NCBI RefSeq assembly: GCF_018603905.1
Contig: NZ_JAHFZZ010000043.1
Location: 1 to 59,832 of the forward strand
DNA length: 59,832 nucleotides
Direction of reading: 5' to 3'
Source of the DNA: Nonomuraea sp. NEAU-A123
GTDB lineage: Bacteria; Actinomycetota; Actinomycetes; Streptosporangiales; Streptosporangiaceae
Shown here: piece by piece, positions 1 to 8,609 of the stretch
Numbering within the stretch: the first letter of the stretch is position 1
Layout: the number at the start of each line of letters is the position of its first letter
The notes under the pieces: model-generated
What the model saw: the letters and a program-made list of their open reading frames with translations, nothing else
The model's database searches: none
What the model was told of the DNA's origin: nothing
Made by a program: the position numbers and the translations under genes

Positions 1-93
1 TTCTGGTCCCCGTCCTACTTCGCCGCCTCCTGCGGCGGTGCCCCACTATCGATCATCAAGGAGTACATCGAGAACCAGAAACGACCCGGCTGA
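1..93 (+). CDS. tnpA: IS200/IS605-family transposase TnpA, C-terminal end only
   Basis: The first 30 codons, read from base 1, give the C-terminal end of an IS200/IS605 Y1 transposase: F-W-S-P-S-Y-F-A, then S-C-G-G-A-P, then an I-x-x-Y-I-E-N-Q helix before TGA. This family cuts single-stranded DNA at subterminal hairpins. The catalytic tyrosine and HUH motif lie upstream of the window. The matching right-end hairpin follows 70 bases downstream, and the element sits inside a Tn3-type transposase gene. The family match is clear, but only the tail is visible. Confidence 0.8.
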   Translation, partial: FWSPSYFAASCGGAPLSIIKEYIENQKRPG

Positions 94-162
94 TCTGCCT
101 ATCCAGACCTGCCCGCTACTACACCACCCGGGCCGGGAGGCCCTCCCGCGCTGTCGTCTCCT

Positions 163-182
163 CCCGGGCGTAAACGCCCGGG
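163..182. repeat. IS200/IS605 right-end hairpin
   Basis: Perfect 8-bp inverted repeat with a TAAA tetraloop (CCCGGGCG-TAAA-CGCCCGGG). It follows the TnpA tail and precedes the resumption of Tn3 transposase coding sequence near 214. Y1 transposases recognise such subterminal hairpins. A hairpin with the same loop and closing pairs occurs at 59714-59733. Confidence 0.7.
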
Positions 183-213
183 GTTCCACGCCAGAATCCG
201 CTGAACCCACTTC

Positions 214-345
214 ACCACAGGCATTCTGGGTACGGTCCCGAGCCCAGTCCACCTCATCATCGGTCGGGGTAAACGTCTCGGCTAACTCCCGGGCCGAGAT
301 CATCCGCGCAAACCGGGGATACGCCGTCCGATCGATCGACGTCAC
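214..345 (-). pseudogene. Tn3-family transposase (DUF4158), N-terminal fragment
   Basis: From a GTG start at 345 the minus strand encodes the start of an actinobacterial Tn3-type transposase: M-T-S-I-D-R-T-A-Y-P-R-F, then a conserved A-R-E-L-A-E-x-F-T-P-T stretch. Similarity stops after about 43 codons, where the IS200/IS605 right end begins. This is therefore the 5' end of a Tn3 transposase interrupted by the IS element. The rest of the gene would lie left of the window if the insertion was simple. Confidence 0.65.
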
Positions 346-570
346 CTATGAAAGATCACCGAGCAGACCGCGCTCCTACCCAAAACGATCAAATCATCTC
401 CCCACCACGCGGCCCGTTTACGGCGTATTCCGGCCGCCCCCTCTTCGCCGACGTCAGCCACCTAAATCAGGAGTCTTGGTGCGGACTCGGGGAGACGCTG
501 CTGGGCGGCGAGACCGTATCGCCCTGGGGCCGCCTGTCATGCCATGGTGCGGGACCCTAGGATCCGAGGC

Positions 571-1191
571 GTGGCCAGATACTTCGATCTTCATCCGGAC
601 AATCCCCAGCCTCGCCTGATCAGCCAGATCGCCGAGATCCTGCGGGCGGACGGGCTCATCGCCTACCCCACCGACTCGTGCTATGCCCTTGGATGCCGAC
701 CGGGCAACAAGGAGGGCCTTGACCGGATCAGGGAGATCCGCGGCCTTGGCAGCGACCACCACTTCACCCTGCTATGCCGTGACTTCGCCCAATTCGGGCA
801 GTTCGTTCACCTGAGCAATGCGCTGTTCCGCCAGGTCAAGGCGGCGACTCCCGGCGGTTACACGTTCATTCTGCCCGCGACCAAGGAGGTGCCGCGGCGG
901 CTGCTGCATCCCCGGAAGAAGACGGTCGGCGTTCGCATCCCTGATCACGTCGTCACCCAGGCGCTGCTGGCCGAGCTCGGCGAGCCGCTGGTGTCCAGCA
1001 CCCTGCTGCTGCCCGACGAGACCGAACCTTCGACGCAGGGCTGGGAGATCAAGGAGCGGCTCGACCACGTGGTGGACGCGGTCATCGACTCCGGCGAATG
1101 CGGCGCCACTCCGACGACCGTCATCGACTTCTCGCAGGATGAACCCAAGATTCTCCGCCGGGGCACGGGAGACACGTCCCTGTTCGAATAG
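571..1191 (+). CDS. yciO: YciO-type Sua5/YrdC-family protein (threonylcarbamoyl-AMP synthase-like)
   Basis: Sua5/YrdC/YciO-fold protein of 206 residues. The family binds ATP and threonine or makes threonylcarbamoyl-AMP for the t6A37 tRNA modification, although YciO is a paralogue whose role in t6A is weaker. The YciO signature H-P-D-N-P-Q-x-R-L sits at the N-terminus, followed by L-I-A-Y-P-T-D-S-C-Y-A-L-G, the T-P-G-x-Y-T-F-I-L segment, a K-K-T-V-G-V-R-I-P motif and a closing P-T-T-V-I-D. GTG 571 is chosen because family members begin just before the F-D-L-H-P-D motif and gagg precedes it. An in-frame ATG at 544 would add nine residues. It stands alone and looks intact. Confidence 0.85.
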   Translation: MARYFDLHPDNPQPRLISQIAEILRADGLIAYPTDSCYALGCRPGNKEGLDRIREIRGLGSDHHFTLLCRDFAQFGQFVHLSNALFRQVKAATPGGYTFILPATKEVPRRLLHPRKKTVGVRIPDHVVTQALLAELGEPLVSSTLLLPDETEPSTQGWEIKERLDHVVDAVIDSGECGATPTTVIDFSQDEPKILRRGTGDTSLFE

Positions 1192-1807
1192 GCGACGGCA
1201 GTGGTCTCGCCGACCGCGATCTCCAGGCCGAGTTCGACGTCTGAGGGCGGGGCCGGCGGTTGCGTACAGCGATCGCTATCTGGGGTAGTCAAACGTTCTA
1301 GCCGGTCAGCCGCCGGAAGGTCGTTAAGGAACGTAAGGCGAGTAGCTGGCTGGCGAACATGTGCGTGACGTTGATGGGATCGAGGGGTTGCAGCTCGTCG
1401 GAGCCAATTGGCGCAGCGTGGCGAGGTGGTGGTGCGGCCAGGAAGCGTCGGGGGCGCAGGGACAACCGAGGAACTTGATCATTCGGGCCGTTTTCGGCGG
1501 GCGGCGGGCGATCTGCTTGCCCGCCGCTCGGGACCATCACCAGCCGCGCAACCTGGTGCTCGATGGGCTGTTTGGAGTCTTCGGCTCGGATTGGCCGGTG
1601 CTGAGCAACTCGGAGAAGGTGGCCGGGAGCCGGTCGAAGATGATCGCGCTGTCGGCAGCCCAGACGGCCCGTGAGATCAACGCCGTTGGTTGTGCAGCGC
1701 CCCGACCTGCTCGAACCGTCCGTACCGCAAGTCTCGCGCCGAGCGCACCCGGACGTACGCGTGATCCGGCTGCGCAGCGCCCCGGAAGGCGCGGAACTGG
1801 CTGCGAA
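1192..1807. other. gene-free stretch with no assignable product
   Basis: No frame carries a recognisable domain. A minus-strand 80-codon frame (1298-1540) ends in a plausible-looking tail and a second fragment in another frame lies at 1580-1680. This may be a frameshifted relic, but I cannot name a family. It separates the YciO gene from a convergently oriented secreted-protein gene. Confidence 0.4.
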
Positions 1808-2044
1808 CTACTTAGGACCGGTGGTCGGCTCTTCCCCGTTCGAGATGACGACCACTCCCGGCCTGGTATCGGAGGTGGCGGTCACCTTGGGCCCTTTCCC
1901 GTCCCCGGGGCCGGGATCGGAGACGATGACGGTCTCGGGGTCCGCCGGTTCTGTCGCATCGGCCTGGGCGATGCCGCCGGTGCACGCCAGGGCAAGTACC
2001 GAAAAGGCCAGCGCGCTTACGGCCCGGCCCAACTGTCTGCGCAT
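1808..2044 (-). CDS. small secreted protein of unknown function
   Basis: A 78-residue product that I do not recognise. The N-terminus is a clear Sec signal: two arginines (M-R-R-Q), a hydrophobic core around residues 8-22, and an A-Q-A|D-A type cleavage site near residue 28. The mature part is about 50 residues, acidic and Pro/Gly-rich, with no cysteine. GAGGAG stands about 10 bases before ATG 2044, a strong ribosome site, which argues that this is a real gene. No operon partner is evident. Confidence 0.6.
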   Translation of the reverse strand: MRRQLGRAVSALAFSVLALACTGGIAQADATEPADPETVIVSDPGPGDGKGPKVTATSDTRPGVVVISNGEEPTTGPK

Positions 2045-2381
2045 CGTGGAAGCTCCTCACCAGGGAGTTGGCCACCCCCTTCACCTGTGAGGCGTGCCAT
2101 CCCGTTCCACTCGTCGCTGAGCGGAGCCGCAATCTATCCCCTGGCCAGCAGAGCCACGCACTCCACGTGGTAGGTCGTCAGCTCGCCCATCGCGCGGAGG
2201 CTGTGCGCCTCCTGACAGCGCGGCGGCCACCATGTGCGCAGCACCGACACCTGGCTCGCCCACGCCGCCGAGCCGCTGGCCGGCCACGGCAACGCCTGCC
2301 CTCACCCAGTCGTCTCCTTGTGGAGCGCTGCTCTCAACGCGTGCGCAGGATGCGGAGTGCCTCGCGAGTCGCTCAGGGGAT
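2045..2381. other. intergenic stretch with no clear gene
   Basis: Between a secreted-protein gene and a membrane-protein gene on the same strand. Short coding-like pieces exist on the minus strand (about 2150-2210), but none is long or specific enough to assign. No hairpin with a T tract was found. Confidence 0.35.
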
Positions 2382-3074
2382 TCAGCCCAGGACCAGCTCG
2401 ATGAGCCGCCCGATCCCCAGTGCCGCGAGCCCCGAGACGATGGCCAGAATGATCGAGTACCTGCAGCCGCTGCCGCCGTCCACCCGCTTGTCCCGGGTGA
2501 GTCCTTCGCCGGGACCTTGCCACAACGGTCTCGGTTCCAGCACGAGGTACAAGATCGCTCCGACCTGCCCGACAGTGAACAGCCAGAACCATGCCCACCG
2601 GTTGGCCAGACGAGGAGGGCTGAACAGCATGGCGAGGAAGACGATCACCCAGGAGGCGGCGATCCACCAGCCTCCGCGAACGTCGAAGGGCCAATCAGGC
2701 AGGATGCCGTTCCCGTCGGACTTGCTCGCTTTCTGCGTCAAGGACGGCCGGTTGAACGCTCGGCGCGCATCGGCCGTGAGGCGCGCGGTCGTGTACGCCC
2801 CCTTGGCGTCGGCTATGGCACCCCCCACCTCGTGCCAGACCAGCAGTGACTCCGACCACGTCAGGGACACCAGCTCACCGGAGCCGGAAGCCCGGTAGGT
2901 CACCTGATCGACATCCCCGGCCAGCACCGCACGGCGAAACTGCTCCAACGTCCGCGATGACGGCGAGATGCCGGCACTGAGGATCACCAAGCCCGCGAGC
3001 AGAGGAAGCAGCAGCACCAGCCGGAGGACAAAACCGACCCGGTAAAGAATGCGGGTGGCTAAATCAGAGTCCAT
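2382..3074 (-). CDS. four-helix membrane protein of unknown function
   Basis: A 230-residue protein with no family I recognise. It has a membrane segment near residues 11-35, an external domain of about 95 residues, a second segment near 133-150, a third near 157-176, and a fourth near 205-228. The middle soluble part contains a T-W-S-E-S-L-L-V-W-H-E-V stretch. A GAAGG lies directly before ATG 3074, closer than usual, so a slightly different start is possible. It is monocistronic as far as can be seen. Confidence 0.6.
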   Translation of the reverse strand: MDSDLATRILYRVGFVLRLVLLLPLLAGLVILSAGISPSSRTLEQFRRAVLAGDVDQVTYRASGSGELVSLTWSESLLVWHEVGGAIADAKGAYTTARLTADARRAFNRPSLTQKASKSDGNGILPDWPFDVRGGWWIAASWVIVFLAMLFSPPRLANRWAWFWLFTVGQVGAILYLVLEPRPLWQGPGEGLTRDKRVDGGSGCRYSIILAIVSGLAALGIGRLIELVLG

Positions 3075-3208
3075 CCTTCATTTCTACCTGATGGGGCAGT
3101 TCTCGATTTTTCGGCCGGCTGCCCGTGCGAAACCGGCTCCTCTCCCGCCCAGCTCGCCGTCATCCGCCACGTACGAATCCGCACCCGGTCGGTGGAGATG
3201 ACCGTGAT

Positions 3209-3862
3209 CTAGGACTGGGTGGCCGGTGACAGGCGAACGCGCAGTTCGGCCATGCCCGGACCGGACAGGCGTGACAGAGCGGTCATTCGTCCGTTCAGCA
3301 ACAGGAGTATCGCCGCGATGGAACCTTCAACACGCTGACCGTGTCCCACAGACCAGGAGCAGTCGGTGGCCGCGAGTTCGAGTCCGTTCAGCTCCTGCCG
3401 CGCACGGAATGACCACCCCATGGTGAAGGGCCATCCCAGGTTCCAGAGCCGGGTTGCGGAGAAGGCCGCTGCTCTCACCGGCATAGGACGATCTCGTCCG
3501 AGGGGGATCGCAAGGTCTTGGCCGTGGACGAGGATGTCCAGAAGTGGCTGGCCGCCGGGAGCCTTTCTCCGAGTGCCCACCATGCCCCGCAACAGGGCGC
3601 TGATCTCGTGCAAGGGTAACTCGGCCTGCCGGATGGCGGTGTCGTGAAGCATACGGTTGATATCTCCACGGGCCTTCAGCAGCTCACGCGCCACCTGCGC
3701 GACACCCATCTGGGCAAGGGTCAGGTGGGCGGCGACGTCACGCACCCGCCAGCCTGAGCACAGGGACGCGACCTCCCATTCCCGCTCAGAGAGACCGTCG
3801 AGAAGGTCCGCGAGGCTGGACCGCTCATGATCGATCGCCTGCCATACCTCATCGCGGTTCAT
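3209..3862 (-). CDS. maleylpyruvate isomerase family mycothiol-dependent enzyme (DinB-like)
   Basis: A 217-residue protein of the MDMPI_N/DinB_2 superfamily. Members use mycothiol as cofactor and bind a metal through three histidines; the true substrate is usually unknown. Visible features are the N-terminal four-helix-bundle start, the characteristic C-S-G-W-R-V-R-D-V-A-A-H-L segment (residues ~35-47, with the first histidine), and H-G-Q-D-L-A-I-P-L-G in the middle. AGGAGG lies 7 bases before ATG 3862. A 17-bp palindrome (3901-3917) sits upstream as a possible operator. The name is a family name rather than a demonstrated reaction. Confidence 0.75.
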   Translation of the reverse strand: MNRDEVWQAIDHERSSLADLLDGLSEREWEVASLCSGWRVRDVAAHLTLAQMGVAQVARELLKARGDINRMLHDTAIRQAELPLHEISALLRGMVGTRRKAPGGQPLLDILVHGQDLAIPLGRDRPMPVRAAAFSATRLWNLGWPFTMGWSFRARQELNGLELAATDCSWSVGHGQRVEGSIAAILLLLNGRMTALSRLSGPGMAELRVRLSPATQS

Positions 3863-3900
3863 CTCAGCCTCCTGTCGACGTCACCCGGAACCGAGTGCGT

Positions 3901-3917
3901 CTCAATAGGCTATTGAG
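3901..3917. promoter_or_regulatory. palindrome upstream of the MDMPI-like gene
   Basis: Perfect 8-bp inverted repeat around one central base (CTCAATAG-G-CTATTGAG), 39 bases before the ATG of the isomerase-like gene. It is AT-richer than its surroundings and sized like a MarR or TetR operator. No regulator gene is adjacent. Confidence 0.45.
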
Positions 3918-4025
3918 ATTGCCGGAGCCCCAACCTTCGGGGGCGTCAGTGCTCACGATCACTGTCCCGATCGGCGATGAAGCGCTCCGGTTCCGGCGCC
4001 AGCCCGCGTAGACAGACGCCGATGA

Positions 4026-5519
4026 TCAACAGCAGCGTTCACGTTCAACGGCTGTGGTAACTGTTGTACGCCAGTCATGGAAACCCGGTCTGGAGGCGAC
4101 GGCGGGTCGGGATTCTGGGCACGCATCCAGGCTTCGCGCTGTGTCACCGCCGGAGAGGTGCAGCGTTATCCAGATGGTCTTGAGCTGGGTGTACTGCTCG
4201 AATGCTTCCAGACCGTTGTCGCGGCCGCCGAATCCGGAGGTCTTGTAGCCGCCGAAGGGCGTGCCGATGTCGTCTTCGCTGTATCCGTTGATGGCGACGG
4301 TGCCGGCCCGGACACCGCGGGCCAGCTTGAGGGCCCGGTCGATGTCGCGGGACCAGACAGTCGCGGCCAGCCCGTAGTCGGTGTCGTTGGCGAGGCTGAG
4401 GGCTTCCTCGTCGGTGTCGAACGACAGCACCGCCACGACCGGGCCGAAGATCTCCTCCCGGGCCACCGCCATGTCGGGGGTGACGTCGTCGATGACGGTG
4501 GGTGCGACGAACCAGCCGCCGGAGTCCTGGTGCATCTGCTCGCCGCCGGCCACGACCGTGGCGCCGTCGTCTCTGGCTTGTTCGATGTAGGCCAGGACCC
4601 GGGTGAGGGCTGCGGCTTCGATGAGCGGGCCGATCGCGGTATCGGGGTCGGTCGGTTCGGCAACGCGGCGCCGGTTGGCCTCCTTGACCAGGGCGGCGAC
4701 GAACTCGTCCTTGATGGAGGAGTGGACCAGGATCCTCGATCCGGCGGTGCAGTTCTGGCCGGCGTTCCAGAAGGCGGCCTCGGCGAGGTCGGCCGCCACC
4801 TCGGGGATGCGGTCGGCGTTGTCGGCGGTCACGATCTGAGGGCTCTTGCCGCCGCATTCGAGGACGATGTTCTTGAGGTTGCTGTCGGCGGCGTAGCGCA
4901 GGAACGCGCGTCCGACCTCCGTCGAACCGGTGAAGGAGACGACGTCGACGTCAGGGTGCAGCCCGAGGGCCTTGCCGGTGATGTGGCCCCGTCCGGGAAC
5001 GACGTTGAGGACCCCGGCGGGAATGCCTGCCTGGGCGGCGAGCTCCGCGATGCGAAGGGTCGTCAGGGAGGCGAGCTCCGGGGGCTTGACCACTACCGAG
5101 TTCCCGGCCGCCAGCGCGGGAGCCAGTTTCCATGCGAGCATCGCGGCCGGGAAGTTCCAGGGAAGGACGGCGCCGACGACGCCGATGGGTTCACGCACGA
5201 TCAGGCCGAGGTGTTCCGGACCGGTCGGTGAGGTCTTGCCGTAGACCTTGTCGATGGCTTCGGCGTACCAGCGGAAGGTGTTGATGACGTCCGGCAGGTC
5301 GAAGTCGCGGCAGTCGGTGATGGGCTTGCCGGCGTCGATGGATACGTTGCCGGAATCGAGGTCATCATCGCCTAGCGGAACACCATTACCTGATACTTCT
5401 GGATCAGACGGTCTTGCACCGCCCCGCGTCACCGACGACATGCCACCAGACCTCGGCCCGATCCAAGACCGCGATGACCGGCTGATCGCCACCTCACGGG
5501 TGCCCGGCTTGGCGTCCAC
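4026..5519 (-). CDS. aldehyde dehydrogenase with replaced N- and C-termini (probable pseudogene)
   Basis: NAD(P)-dependent aldehyde dehydrogenase of the PuuC/betaine-aldehyde group, oxidising an aldehyde to the acid. Family sequence begins only at about residue 59 (I-D-A-G-K-P-I-T-D-C). It then shows P-W-N-F-P near 120, F-T-G-S-T at 197-201, catalytic Glu221 in L-E-C-G-G-K-S, and nucleophile Cys257 in G-Q-N-C-T-A-G. About 100 N-terminal residues of the NAD fold are missing and replaced by unrelated sequence in the same frame. After K-T-I-W near 450, about 45 residues are foreign. The frame is open throughout, but a working enzyme is unlikely. Confidence 0.75.
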   Translation of the reverse strand: MDAKPGTREVAISRSSRSWIGPRSGGMSSVTRGGARPSDPEVSGNGVPLGDDDLDSGNVSIDAGKPITDCRDFDLPDVINTFRWYAEAIDKVYGKTSPTGPEHLGLIVREPIGVVGAVLPWNFPAAMLAWKLAPALAAGNSVVVKPPELASLTTLRIAELAAQAGIPAGVLNVVPGRGHITGKALGLHPDVDVVSFTGSTEVGRAFLRYAADSNLKNIVLECGGKSPQIVTADNADRIPEVAADLAEAAFWNAGQNCTAGSRILVHSSIKDEFVAALVKEANRRRVAEPTDPDTAIGPLIEAAALTRVLAYIEQARDDGATVVAGGEQMHQDSGGWFVAPTVIDDVTPDMAVAREEIFGPVVAVLSFDTDEEALSLANDTDYGLAATVWSRDIDRALKLARGVRAGTVAINGYSEDDIGTPFGGYKTSGFGGRDNGLEAFEQYTQLKTIWITLHLSGGDTARSLDACPESRPAVASRPGFHDWRTTVTTAVERERCC

Positions 5520-5866
5520 TTCGCGCTCAAACGCGGAAAGGGCAGCGCCTATCGAGATCCGGTCCGCTTCGGGGGCGGCCAGGATCAGACCGTCGACCGT
5601 GACCGGGACCAGCCGGGCCGCCGCGCCGGATTCGCCACTGCAACCGCACGGGCCCGTTTGGAGTCGTGATCACGTGGCTGGAAAAGGATTGGACGGGATG
5701 ATGCTCGGGCTTGTAGCTTGCAGTTGACCGAGACACCGCCCGAGGAGGTGAGACCCATGAACGCTGTAGCGATGTGGGTGCTCCCCCTTACCGTCACGGT
5801 CGGGCGATTGACGTAGGTGTCGCCGGGAGCGCCTCGACAACAAGGCACTCCCGAAAGGCAACACCT
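5520..5866. other. junction sequence between truncated ALDH and rox
   Basis: On the minus strand, in the same frame as the aldehyde dehydrogenase ORF, a peptide R-L-V-P-V-T-V-D-G-L-I-L-A-A appears near 5590-5630. It resembles the DUF2637 segment of actinobacterial plasmid-transfer or replication proteins, but it is too short to be sure. Otherwise I see only the upstream region of the monooxygenase gene, with no clear promoter hexamers. Confidence 0.3.
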
Positions 5867-7396
5867 ATGCACTCTCAGCAGTTCACCGCCGAGCCGTCGT
5901 CGAACGGTCCGGTCGAGGGCGACGTCCCCGAACTCTGGTCGCCGGCCTCCGGCGCCGATCGCGCGCCCCTCACGTTCGACGTGATCATCGCCGGATGCGG
6001 GCCGACTGGTGCGATGCTGGCCGCCGAACTGCGGCTGCACGATGTGCGGGTACTCGTTGTGGAGAAGGAAACCGAGCCCGCGTCGTTCGTCCGCATAGTC
6101 AGTCTGCATATCCGCAGTAACGAGCTGATGGCCATGCGCGGACTGCTCGAGCGCATTCTCCAGCACGGAAGACAGCGTCCGGTCGGCGGTATCTTCGCCG
6201 CCATCCCCAAACCCGCGCCCAAGAGCCTGGATTCCGCGCACACCTATCTACTGGGCATCCCGCAGCCGGCCATCGAGCATCTGCTCGAAGAACATGCGAT
6301 CGAACTGGGTGCGCAGGTCCGGCGCGGTCGCGCGGTCGCCGGTTTCGAGCAGGACGACGAGGGTGTGACCGTCGAGCTGTCCGACGGGGAACAGCTGCGT
6401 TCGCGCTACCTCATCGGCTGTGACGGCGCGCGCAGCACGGTGCGCAAACTGCTCGGCGTCGGCTTCCCCGGCGAGCCCTCACGGACCGACACGCTCATGG
6501 GCGAGATGAAAGTGGGTGTACCGCAGGAGGAGATCGCCGCCAAGGTGACCGAAATCAGCAAGACCCATAAGCGATTCTGGCTCAGGCCCTTCGGCGAAGG
6601 GGTCTATAGCGTCGTAGTCCCCGCCGCGGGAGTCAGGGACCGCGCGGAACCGCCCACCCTCGAAGATTTCCAACAGCAGTTGCGCACCATCGCCGGAACC
6701 GATTTCGGCGTGCACTCCCCGCGCTGGTTGTCCCGCTTCGGGGATGCCACCCGGCTGGCCGAACGTTATCGGGTCGGGCGGGTGCTGCTGGCCGGCGATG
6801 CGGCACACATCCATCCACCCATCGGCGGACAGGGCCTCAACCTGGGCGTTCAGGACGCATTCAACCTCGGCTGGAAACTGGCCGCACAGATCCGCGGCTG
6901 GGCCCCGGAAACACTGCTGGACACCTACCAGGCCGAACGTCATCCGGTCGCCGAGGACGTGCTGGACAACACCCGCGCCCAGATGGAACTGACGTCCACC
7001 GAACCAGGCCCGCAGGCCGTGCGCAGGCTGCTCACCGAACTGATGGACTTCGACGAGGTGAACCGCCACCTGATCGAGAAGATCACCGCGATCGGCATCC
7101 GCTACGACTTCGGCGCAGGCCCCGACCTGCTCGGCCGCCGCATGCACGACATCGACGTGAAACAGGGCCACCTCTACGGTCTGCTGCATCGCGGCCGCGG
7201 CCTGCTGCTGGACCGCACCGAACGCCTGACCGTCGGCGGCTGGTCCGACCGGGTCGATTACCTCGCGGATCCCACTGCGGTACTGGATGTTCCGTGCGTC
7301 CTGCTACGCCCCGACGGCCACGTCGCCTGGATCGGCGACGATCAGCAGGACCTTGACGACCACCTCTCCCGCTGGTTCGGCAAGCCCGCCACCTAA
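5867..7396 (+). CDS. rox: rifampicin monooxygenase (Rox family, class A FAD-dependent)
   Basis: A 509-residue flavoprotein closely resembling the Rox/RIFMO enzymes of Nocardia and Streptomyces, which use NADPH and O2 to hydroxylate rifamycins and open the ansa bridge. FAD motifs are G-C-G-P-T-G at 44-49 (second base of the usual GxGxxG fold), E66, G-C-D-G-A-R-S-T at 185-192, and G-D-A-A-H-I-H-P-P-I-G-G at 311-322. The L-L-D-T-Y-x-A-E-R-H-P segment and C-terminal thioredoxin-like tail ending in W-F-G are present, so the gene looks complete. ATG 5867 adds about 36 residues before the Rossmann strand compared with typical Rox. It faces away from the truncated aldehyde dehydrogenase and has no co-transcribed partner. 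Substrate is inferred from similarity. Confidence 0.8.
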   Translation: MHSQQFTAEPSSNGPVEGDVPELWSPASGADRAPLTFDVIIAGCGPTGAMLAAELRLHDVRVLVVEKETEPASFVRIVSLHIRSNELMAMRGLLERILQHGRQRPVGGIFAAIPKPAPKSLDSAHTYLLGIPQPAIEHLLEEHAIELGAQVRRGRAVAGFEQDDEGVTVELSDGEQLRSRYLIGCDGARSTVRKLLGVGFPGEPSRTDTLMGEMKVGVPQEEIAAKVTEISKTHKRFWLRPFGEGVYSVVVPAAGVRDRAEPPTLEDFQQQLRTIAGTDFGVHSPRWLSRFGDATRLAERYRVGRVLLAGDAAHIHPPIGGQGLNLGVQDAFNLGWKLAAQIRGWAPETLLDTYQAERHPVAEDVLDNTRAQMELTSTEPGPQAVRRLLTELMDFDEVNRHLIEKITAIGIRYDFGAGPDLLGRRMHDIDVKQGHLYGLLHRGRGLLLDRTERLTVGGWSDRVDYLADPTAVLDVPCVLLRPDGHVAWIGDDQQDLDDHLSRWFGKPAT

Positions 7397-7958
7397 GGAG
7401 TGATCTTCGCTCCCGCTGGTCCGCTCGGGGTGGCCTCGGCCTGGTCTACCGCCCGCTGAAGGGAGTCGCTGCGTCAGGTATCCAGCCGACTCGCGGTTCC
7501 CTTCAGCCGACCGCGCCGCCGCGTCGTCTGCGGCCTGGTACCGGGGTTCCCGTGGCGCAACATCGCGATCTTGTAGGGACCCTGGTCGGGAACGGGTACG
7601 GCCACCGCGTGATCATCGGGGGTTGAGTGGACTCCTGAAGATCGTGCGGTGGCCGCGGGCGTTAGCTGAACCAGCTCGCCGGCCTCATTCGCCGACACCG
7701 CGCCCGGCGCCTGTCCCGTCTCGACCTGGGTAGACACGCAAGCGCCCATCAGGTCGTAGCGGATCTCGGTGGTGATCCGGGCGCCCAGCTCGGCCGCGGC
7801 GGCCAAGTCCGAGACGGTGAGGACGCGGTCGGGGTCGCCGGTCAGGTCGGGGGACGAACGATCGGATGCCGCCCTGGCAACGCGCTGCTCGCCACTGCCC
7901 CCTGATGCGTGGAACGGGATGGAACGCCTTCTCTTACAGGAACGGGGATGGGCCGGGG
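7397..7958. other. stretch between rox and the SARP-like gene with an unassigned minus-strand frame
   Basis: A minus-strand open frame (7474-7806, possibly open further upstream to about 7860) begins with a regular L-A-A-A-A-E-L-G-A-R-I-T-T-E-I-R-Y-D segment that looks coding. The later half turns to low-complexity basic sequence. I do not recognise it. It may be the remnant of a plasmid or regulatory protein. Confidence 0.3.
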
Positions 7959-8609
7959 ATGCGGGTACGGTTGCTTGGGCCGGTTGACGTAGTCGCGGAC
8001 GGGGCGTCCCGGCCGGTGAACGGGCTGCGCCGCAAGGCGGTTCTGGCGGTGCTCGCGTTGCAGCGCGGTGAGATCGTCAGCAACGAACGGCTTGCGGATG
8101 TGGTGTGGGCCGGTGACCCACCGGCGACGCCGCTGAACACGGTGCAGCGCCACGTTTCGCATCTGCGCCGGGTGCTGGGCAGCCGGGAAGCGATCGTGGC
8201 GCACCCGCCCGGGTACCGGCTCAACACGATTCAGGTGGAAACCGACGTCGCCGCCGCCGAGATGCTGATCCGGCAGGGTGCCCAGGTCTCCGACCACGCT
8301 CACGCGCGGCAGCTGCGTGAGGCGCTGGCGCTGTGGCGTGGCCAGCCAGTGGCCGACGTGGCCGGGCTGCCCTGGATGGAAGAGCAGGCCGGGCGCCTGG
8401 AGCAGTTGCGGCTGCGAGCCAGCCGCGCGCTCGCGCAGACCCGGCTCGCGCTGGGCGAGCATGCGGAGCTGCTGCCGGAGCTGGAGGCCCTCATCAAGGA
8501 GCATGCCTTCGACGAGCAACTGCACGCCCAGCTCATGATCGCGCTGTACCGCAGCGGACGGCAGGCCGACGCGCTCGCCACGTACCGGCACCGGCGGGAC
8601 CTGCACTAG
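7959..8609 (+). CDS. AfsR/SARP-family transcriptional regulator, C-terminally truncated
   Basis: A 216-residue product with the SARP architecture. An OmpR-like winged-helix domain covers residues ~1-85 (M-R-V-R-L-L-G-P-V at the start, then V-Q-R-H-V-S-H-L-R-R recognition helix and H-P-P-G-Y-R-L). A BTAD domain covers ~95-210. SARPs activate secondary-metabolite clusters by binding direct repeats near -35. The BTAD normally runs past the A-L-A-T-Y-R-x-x-R-D-L helix, where this protein stops, and AfsR-type ATPase and TPR domains are absent. Its 3' end abuts, antisense, the first codons of the next operon's third gene, so both were cut at one deletion point near 8610. ATG 7959 fits the family start. 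Confidence 0.65.
   Translation: MRVRLLGPVDVVADGASRPVNGLRRKAVLAVLALQRGEIVSNERLADVVWAGDPPATPLNTVQRHVSHLRRVLGSREAIVAHPPGYRLNTIQVETDVAAAEMLIRQGAQVSDHAHARQLREALALWRGQPVADVAGLPWMEEQAGRLEQLRLRASRALAQTRLALGEHAELLPELEALIKEHAFDEQLHAQLMIALYRSGRQADALATYRHRRDLH

Noticed and set aside
5705..5723. GGGCTTG half-site upstream of rox resembling a rifamycin-associated element
   Set aside because: The known element is a 19-bp inverted repeat. Here only the left half fits and the right half lacks the complementary bases, so it is not called.
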